From Geodermatophilaceae bacterium (GTDB taxonomy: Bacteria; Actinomycetota; Actinomycetes; Mycobacteriales; Geodermatophilaceae), in the NCBI GenBank assembly GCA_013813215.1, contig JACCSC010000360.1:1-9050 (forward strand): DNA of 9,050 bases, given 5' to 3'. This document shows positions 4,829 through 9,050 of the stretch, piece by piece; positions within the stretch are counted from its first letter, which is position 1, and every line of letters starts with the position of its first letter. A model generated the notes under the pieces. The model saw nothing but the letters and a program-made list of their open reading frames with translations, made no database searches and was not told the DNA's origin. The position numbers and the translations under genes are program-made.

Positions 4829-6154
4829 TCAGGCGCGGTCGCCGACGACGGCCCACGCGCTGCCGCGCACCCGCAGCAGGACCCCGACCAGCCGCAGTAC
4901 GACGAACAGGGTGAGTCCGGCCCAGATTCCGGTCAACCCCAGGTCCAGGGGCAGGGCCAGCAGGTTCAACGGCAGGAAGCCGACCAGCGCCGCGCCGATG
5001 GTCAGGGTGCGGAGGTAGGCCACGTCCCCGGCCCCCATCAGGACGCCGTCGAGGGCGAACAGCACACCGGCGACCGGTTGCATCAGGGCCAGCCACCACC
5101 AGACGAGCTCAGCCTGTTCGAGGACGGCCGGGTCCGGCGAGAAGATCCGCGGAATGACGGCGACGCCGGCAAGGAGCAAGACCGTCGCGACGAGCCCGGC
5201 TGCCCCGCCGTACCAGGCCACCCGGCGCGCGGTCTGCCGGGCCTGGTCCGGACGTCCGGAGCCGAGGCTGGCCCCGACCAGGGACTGGGCGGCGATCGCA
5301 AAGGCGTCGAGGGCCAGGGCGAGGAAGAAGAACAGCTGCAGCCCGATCTGATGGGCGGCCACCTGGGCCACGCCCATCCGGGCCGCGACCGCGGCCGCGG
5401 ACAGGAAGCAGGCCTGGAACGCGAAAGTCCGTACGACGAGGTCGCGCGCCATCCTCAACTGGGCGGCGAGGATCCGCCGATCCGGTCGCAGCGGCGCCCC
5501 CGTCGCGAGCAGCGCCCGCACGAACAACACTCCGCCGACCAGCTGGGCGATGACGTTGGCCACGGCTGAGCCGGCCAGCCCGAGCCCGGCCGGGTAGACC
5601 AGGATCGGGCAGAGCACGGCGGACAGCGCGTTGGCCAGCAGCACGATCCGGAACGGGCGGACGGTGTCCTGTACGCCGCGCATCCAGCCGTTCCCGGCCA
5701 GGGTCAGCAGGATGAACGGGGCTCCGAGCACGGCGATCCGCAGCCACTGCTCCGCGGCCGCCTGCGTCGGCGTCGTTCCGCCGGCCAGCGCGGTGGTCAT
5801 CGGCGTGGCCAGCAGCTGGACGAGGACCACGATGAGCACACCGACGCCGACGGCCAGCCAAGATGCCTGGACGCCCTCGCCGATCGCCTCCTCGCGACGG
5901 CCCAACCCGTACAGCCGGGCGCTGCGGCTCGTCGTGCCGTAGGCCAGGAAGTTGCAGAGCAGGGCGATCAGCGCGAACAGCGACCCGCCGACGGCCAGAC
6001 CGGACAGCGGGAGCGACCCGAGGTGCCCGACGACCGCCGTGTCGACCAGCAGGTAGAGCGGCTCCGCGGCGAGCACGCCGAGGGCCGGCAGGGCGAGCGA
6101 GACGATGCTGCGCTGCTCGTCGGCTCGGACCCTCCGCCGGCGGTCCATGATCAT
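4829..6154 (-). CDS. MATE-family efflux transporter (DinF-like)
   Basis: A 441-residue protein with about twelve hydrophobic segments, which fits a cation-coupled multidrug/toxin antiporter of the inner membrane. The first half has AEPLYLLVDTAVVGHLGS (30-47), a recognisable MATE N-terminal pattern, and the second half has LDGVLMGAGDVAYLRT (368-383). The order relative to rbfA resembles mycobacteria, where a dinF-like gene lies behind rbfA and a DHH phosphoesterase; here the phosphoesterase gene is missing between them. The substrate cannot be read from sequence. The start is an ATG at 6154 or 6148 (ATGATCATG); an in-frame TGA a little upstream excludes longer versions. No Shine-Dalgarno is visible. 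A 7-bp inverted repeat sits 9 to 24 bases before the first ATG. The gap to rbfA is 36 bp. Confidence 0.92.
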   Translation of the reverse strand: MIMDRRRRVRADEQRSIVSLALPALGVLAAEPLYLLVDTAVVGHLGSLPLSGLAVGGSLFALIALLCNFLAYGTTSRSARLYGLGRREEAIGEGVQASWLAVGVGVLIVVLVQLLATPMTTALAGGTTPTQAAAEQWLRIAVLGAPFILLTLAGNGWMRGVQDTVRPFRIVLLANALSAVLCPILVYPAGLGLAGSAVANVIAQLVGGVLFVRALLATGAPLRPDRRILAAQLRMARDLVVRTFAFQACFLSAAAVAARMGVAQVAAHQIGLQLFFFLALALDAFAIAAQSLVGASLGSGRPDQARQTARRVAWYGGAAGLVATVLLLAGVAVIPRIFSPDPAVLEQAELVWWWLALMQPVAGVLFALDGVLMGAGDVAYLRTLTIGAALVGFLPLNLLALPLDLGLTGIWAGLTLFVVLRLVGVLLRVRGSAWAVVGDRA

Positions 6155-6162
6155 GGGTGGGT

Positions 6163-6178
6163 GCCGGTCAGGACCGGC
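6163..6178. repeat. Short inverted repeat before the MATE gene start
   Basis: gccggtc (6163-6169) and gaccggc (6172-6178) are perfect inverted copies separated by two bases. They lie in the 36-bp gap between rbfA and the MATE gene, where a ribosome site would be expected. It could be an operator half-site pair or a small RNA hairpin limiting translation of the transporter. A chance palindrome in GC-rich DNA is equally possible. Confidence 0.4.
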
Positions 6179-6190
6179 GAATCCTCATGC

Positions 6191-6649
6191 TCATCGAGTG
6201 TCGGTCGGGTCGTCGTCGTCCTCGTCGGTGTCCCGGGGGGCTCGGTAGGGGTCCGGATCCCCGGCGTACATCGCCCCGTCCCGCACCTTGGCCACCTCGG
6301 CGTCGGCGGCCTGCGCCCGGGCCAGCGCCTCGTCGAGTTCGCGGGCGATGTCGGGTACCCGGTCGTGGGTGAAGGCCAGGGTGGGCGTGAACTTGATGCC
6401 GGTCCGGCGACCGACGGCCGAGCGGAGCACACCGCGCGCCGACTCCAGCGCCGCGGCGCTGTCGGCCACCTCGGTCTCGTCGCCGTACACCGTGTAGAAG
6501 ACCGTTGCCTCCCGCAGATCGGGGGTGACCCGGGTATCGGTGATCGTGACCATGCCGAGGCGCGGGTCCTTGACCTGCATCTCGAGCGTGGACGCGACGA
6601 TCTCGCGGATCCGGACCGCGAGCTTGCGGGCGCGCGCCGCGTCAGCCAT
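6191..6649 (-). CDS. rbfA: 30S ribosome-binding factor RbfA
   Basis: A single KH-domain assembly factor that binds the 30S subunit near helix 1 of 16S rRNA and is needed for late maturation and growth in the cold. It has 152 residues. The N-terminal helix RARKLAVRIREIVASTLEMQ (6-25) is followed by KDPRLGMVTITDTRVTPDLR (27-46) and ATVFYTVYGD, then the typical FTPTLAFTHDRVPDIARELDE near the middle to C-terminal part. An acidic tail rich in Asp (DTDEDDDDPTDTR) extends past the KH fold, as often in actinobacteria. The ATG at 6649 is supported by a very strong GGAGGAGGGG (6653-6662) directly upstream. The gene lies 35 bp after the DUF503 gene, in the classic infB cluster. Confidence 0.97.
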   Translation of the reverse strand: MADAARARKLAVRIREIVASTLEMQVKDPRLGMVTITDTRVTPDLREATVFYTVYGDETEVADSAAALESARGVLRSAVGRRTGIKFTPTLAFTHDRVPDIARELDEALARAQAADAEVAKVRDGAMYAGDPDPYRAPRDTDEDDDDPTDTR

Positions 6650-6684
6650 CGTCCCCTCCTCCGTCTGGTGTTCCCGTGAGACGC

Positions 6685-6978
6685 TCAGTCCTGCGAGCTG
6701 TGCAGGCGGCGTTGGACCGACAGCAACTCGATCTCCGGGCGACCGGCCACGAAACGCTCGCAGTCCTCGAGCACCTCGCCGACGTGGCCGGCCTCCCCCG
6801 CGACCACGGCCACGCCGAGCTGCGTCCGCCGGTGCAACCCGGTGTCCCCCACCTCGGCGGCGGACACCGCGTACCGGCGGCGCAGCTCGGCCAGGATCGG
6901 CCGGACCACCGCCCGCTTGCCCTTCAACGAGTGCACGTCACCGAGCAGCAGGTCGAGGACGAGCGTGCCGGTGAACAC
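6685..6978 (-). CDS. DUF503 (YlxP-like) small protein
   Basis: A 97-residue protein with the DUF503 pattern: VFTGTLVLDLLLGDVHSLKGKR at the start (strand, then the conserved HSLK.KR), VVRPILAELRRRYAVSAAEVG (24-44, shown in part), a central QLGVAVVAGEAGHVGEVLEDCERFV and a final PEIELLSVQRRLH. The family is a small ferredoxin-like fold encoded between infB and rbfA across Gram-positive bacteria. A role in ribosome assembly or translation is inferred from this context only. The GTG at 6978, two bases after the infB stop, is chosen because it starts right at the conserved first strand. An ATG at 7068 would add 30 Arg-rich residues that are only the shadow of infB. The two-base gap suggests strict coupling to infB. 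Confidence 0.93.
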   Translation of the reverse strand: MFTGTLVLDLLLGDVHSLKGKRAVVRPILAELRRRYAVSAAEVGDTGLHRRTQLGVAVVAGEAGHVGEVLEDCERFVAGRPEIELLSVQRRLHSSQD

Positions 6979-6980
6979 GG

Positions 6981-9050
6981 TCAGTCGCGCGGCTTCTCGC
7001 GCATCTCGAACGTCTCGATCACGTCGTCGATCTTGATGTCGTTGAACGACCCCAGACCGATGCCGCACTCGTAACCGTCCCGGACCTCGGTGACGTCCTC
7101 CTTGAACCGGCGCAGCGAGTCCACGGACAGGTTGTCCGCCACGACGACGCCGTCACGGACCAACCGGGCCTTGCTGTTACGGGTGATCGTGCCCGAGCGG
7201 ACGAGGCTGCCGGCGACGTTCCCGATCCGCGGGACCCGGAAGACCTCCCGGACCTCGGCGGTGCCGAGCTGCACCTCCTCGTACTCCGGCTTGAGCATCC
7301 CCTTCAGCGCGGCCTCGACCTGCTCGATCGCCTGGTAGATGACCGAGTAGTAGCGGACGTCGATCCCCTCGCGGTCGGCGTACTCCCGGACCTTGGCCTC
7401 GGGCCGGACGTTGAAGCCGATGATGACCGCGTCCGTCGCCGAGGCCAGGTTGACGTCGTCCTGCGTGATGCCGCCCACCCCACGGTGGACGACGCGCAGG
7501 CCGACCTCGTCGGAGACCTCGATCTGCATGAGGGCGTCCTCGAGGGCCTCCACCGAACCCGACCCGTCACCCTTGATGATCAGGGTGAGCTGGTCGACCT
7601 TGCCTTCGGCGATGGCCTTGTCCAGGTCCTCCAGCGACACCCGGCGACGCGTGCGCGCCTGCAGGGCGTTGCGCTCGCGCGCCGAACGACGCTCGGCGAT
7701 CTGGCGGGCGACGCGGTCCTCGTCGACGACGAGGAAGTTGTCGCCGGCACCGGGCACCGAGGTCAGGCCGAGCACCTGCACCGGCCGGGACGGACCGGCT
7801 TCGAGGATCTTGTGGCCGTTCTCGTCGAGCATCGACCGGACCCGCCCGAAGGCGTCGCCGGCGACGACGGAGTCCCCGATCTTCAGCGTCCCGCGCTGGA
7901 TCAGCACGGTGGCCACCGGACCGCGACCGCGGTCGAGGTGACCCTCGATGGCCACGCCCTCCGCGTCCTGCGCCGGGTTGGCCCGCAGGTCCAGGGAGGC
8001 GTCCGCGGTGAGCAGGACCGCGTCGAGCAGCTCGTCGATGCCCGTGCGCGCTCGCGCCGAGACGTCGACGAACATGGTCTCGCCGCCGTACTCCTCGGCC
8101 ACCAGGCCGTACTCGGTCAGCTGCTGGCGGATCTTGGCGGGGTTGGCCCCCTCCTTGTCCACCTTGTTGACCGCGACCACGATCGGCACCTCGGCCGCCT
8201 GGGCGTGGTTGAGCGCCTCGATCGTCTGCGGCATCACACCGTCGTCCGCGGCCACCACGAGCACCACGATGTCGGTGACGTTGGCCCCGCGGGCCCGCAT
8301 GGCGGTGAACGCCTCGTGACCCGGCGTGTCGACGAAGGTCAGCAGCCGCTCGATGCCCTCGTGCACGTGGTCGACCTGGTAGGCACCGATCCGCTGGGTG
8401 ATCCCACCGGCCTCCCCCGCCGCCACGTCGGTCCGCCGGATGGCGTCGAGCAGCTTGGTCTTGCCGTGGTCGACGTGACCCATGACCGTGACGACCGGAG
8501 GCCGCGCGGTCAGGTCGGAGTCGTCGCCCTCGTCCTCGCCGAAGCTGATGTCGAAGGAGTCCAGCAGGACCCGGTCCTCCTCCTCCGGACTGACGACCTG
8601 GACGACGTAGCCGAGTTCGCCGCCGAGCAGCTCCAGCGTCTCGTCGTTCACCGACTGGGTGGCCGTGACCATCTCGCCCAGGTGGAACATCACCTGGACC
8701 AGCGAGGCGGGTACTGCATCGATCCGCTCGGCGAAGTCGGTCAGCGACGCGCCGCGGGGCAGCCGGATAGTCGCACCGTTGCCGCGAGGGATCTGTACGC
8801 CGCCGATCGTCGGCGCCTGCATGTTGTCGAACTCCTGGCGCCGCTGCTTCTTGCTCTTGCGGCCGCGGACCGGGCCGCGACCGCCGGGACGACCAAAGGC
8901 ACCGGCTGTTCCGCCACGACCACGCTGGCCGGGACGACCACCGCCACCGCCACCACCGCGGAACCCGCCACCGGGTGCACCACCCGGGGCGCCGCCGGGC
9001 GCACCACCGCCGCGGTAGCCACCGCCACCACCGCCGGGAGCGCCGGCACC
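6981..9050 (-). CDS. infB: Translation initiation factor IF-2 (5' end cut by window)
   Basis: GTPase that brings fMet-tRNA to the 30S subunit and promotes subunit joining. 689 residues are visible, running open to the window edge; actinobacterial IF-2 is usually near 900-1050, so about 250-350 N-terminal residues are missing. Visible residues 1-64 are a Gly/Arg/Pro-rich linker, and KSKKQRRQEFDN (65-76) leads into the IF2 N-terminal fold (about 77-150). The G domain has G1 GHVDHGKT (191-198), GGITQRIGAY (about 215-224, switch I), G3 DTPGH (241-245), G4 NKVD (295-298) and G5 SAR (331-333, where SAK is more usual). Domains II and III and the fMet-tRNA-binding C-terminal domain follow, ending YECGIGLGSFNDIKIDD...EMREKPRD. 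The ATG at 8822 is internal, not the start, because the linker upstream is in the same frame and typical of the family. It leads the DUF503-rbfA group. Confidence 0.98.
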   Translation of the reverse strand, partial: GAGAPGGGGGGYRGGGAPGGAPGGAPGGGFRGGGGGGGRPGQRGRGGTAGAFGRPGGRGPVRGRKSKKQRRQEFDNMQAPTIGGVQIPRGNGATIRLPRGASLTDFAERIDAVPASLVQVMFHLGEMVTATQSVNDETLELLGGELGYVVQVVSPEEEDRVLLDSFDISFGEDEGDDSDLTARPPVVTVMGHVDHGKTKLLDAIRRTDVAAGEAGGITQRIGAYQVDHVHEGIERLLTFVDTPGHEAFTAMRARGANVTDIVVLVVAADDGVMPQTIEALNHAQAAEVPIVVAVNKVDKEGANPAKIRQQLTEYGLVAEEYGGETMFVDVSARARTGIDELLDAVLLTADASLDLRANPAQDAEGVAIEGHLDRGRGPVATVLIQRGTLKIGDSVVAGDAFGRVRSMLDENGHKILEAGPSRPVQVLGLTSVPGAGDNFLVVDEDRVARQIAERRSARERNALQARTRRRVSLEDLDKAIAEGKVDQLTLIIKGDGSGSVEALEDALMQIEVSDEVGLRVVHRGVGGITQDDVNLASATDAVIIGFNVRPEAKVREYADREGIDVRYYSVIYQAIEQVEAALKGMLKPEYEEVQLGTAEVREVFRVPRIGNVAGSLVRSGTITRNSKARLVRDGVVVADNLSVDSLRRFKEDVTEVRDGYECGIGLGSFNDIKIDDVIETFEMREKPRD
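8937..9008 (-). repeat. Gly-rich low-complexity coding repeats in the IF-2 linker
   Basis: Three GGAP repeats in a row (12 bases each, 8973-9008) and a run of seven Gly codons (8937-8957), separated by GGGFR. The codons vary at third positions between the repeats, so the peptide pattern is kept while the DNA has diverged. Such linkers are common in high-GC IF-2 proteins and vary in length between strains. Confidence 0.8.

Noticed and set aside
5109..5861. 250-codon minus-strand frame inside the MATE gene
   Set aside because: Arg/Gly/Pro-rich shadow of the MATE transporter in a second frame; it lacks hydrophobic segments or motifs.
8822..8824. ATG at 8822 region as the start of infB
   Set aside because: The frame continues upstream through a Gly/Arg-rich linker and KSKKQRRQEFDN, which are standard parts of actinobacterial IF-2, and remains open to the window edge.
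8937..9050. Gly-rich repetitive DNA at the window edge as a CRISPR or satellite array
   Set aside because: It is in frame with IF-2, the repeats are Gly/Pro codons with third-position variation, and there are no unique spacers.

Overview
The window is a stretch of high-GC actinobacterial chromosome. Every convincing gene lies on the minus strand, so the region reads from high to low coordinates. The organism type is inferred from the very high GC at third codon positions, the frequent GTG starts, the Gly/Arg-rich N-terminal region of IF2 and the actinobacterial gene order infB - DUF503 - rbfA - MATE - truB - ribF. No genus can be assigned from the sequence alone. Coding density is very high; the only non-coding stretch of any size is about 170 bp between truB and the aquaporin gene (3440-3609).

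Region 1 (9050 to 3610) is the translation and RNA-maturation cluster: infB (5' end outside the window), a DUF503/YlxP small protein, rbfA, a MATE/DinF-type efflux transporter, a short YdeI/OmdA-type protein whose N-terminal DUF1905 part looks internally deleted, and truB. Spacing is 2 to 36 bp throughout, which fits one transcript. IF2, RbfA and TruB act in initiation, 30S maturation and tRNA modification. The MATE and YdeI-like genes are passengers in that cluster.

Region 2 (3609 to 3440) holds a long inverted repeat, 17-bp arms with 16 of 17 positions paired around a 41-nt spacer, just behind the truB stop. It is followed by a weak promoter candidate and a strong Shine-Dalgarno site for the next gene.

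Region 3 (3439 to 1) contains a water-specific aquaporin (aqpZ), a Pr6Pr-type six-helix membrane protein, the branched-chain aminotransferase ilvE, and ribF (FAD synthetase/riboflavin kinase, 3' end outside the window). These are tightly coupled: a 4-bp GTGA overlap, then a 10-bp gap, then an unusual junction between ilvE and ribF. In many actinobacteria truB and ribF are neighbours, so aqpZ, the Pr6Pr gene and ilvE appear to be inserted between them.

The most unusual local structure is the ilvE/ribF junction (836-886). A 17-bp unit is repeated three times, and each copy starts with TGATG, a stop and start sharing one base. The ilvE stop leads into two five-codon mini-ORFs (each Met-Leu-Arg-Trp-Leu-stop), and the third copy is the true ribF start (Met-Leu-Arg-Trp-Arg...). 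All base differences between the copies within the Met-Leu-Arg-Trp part are synonymous. I found no CRISPR array, tRNA, rRNA or intact transposon.
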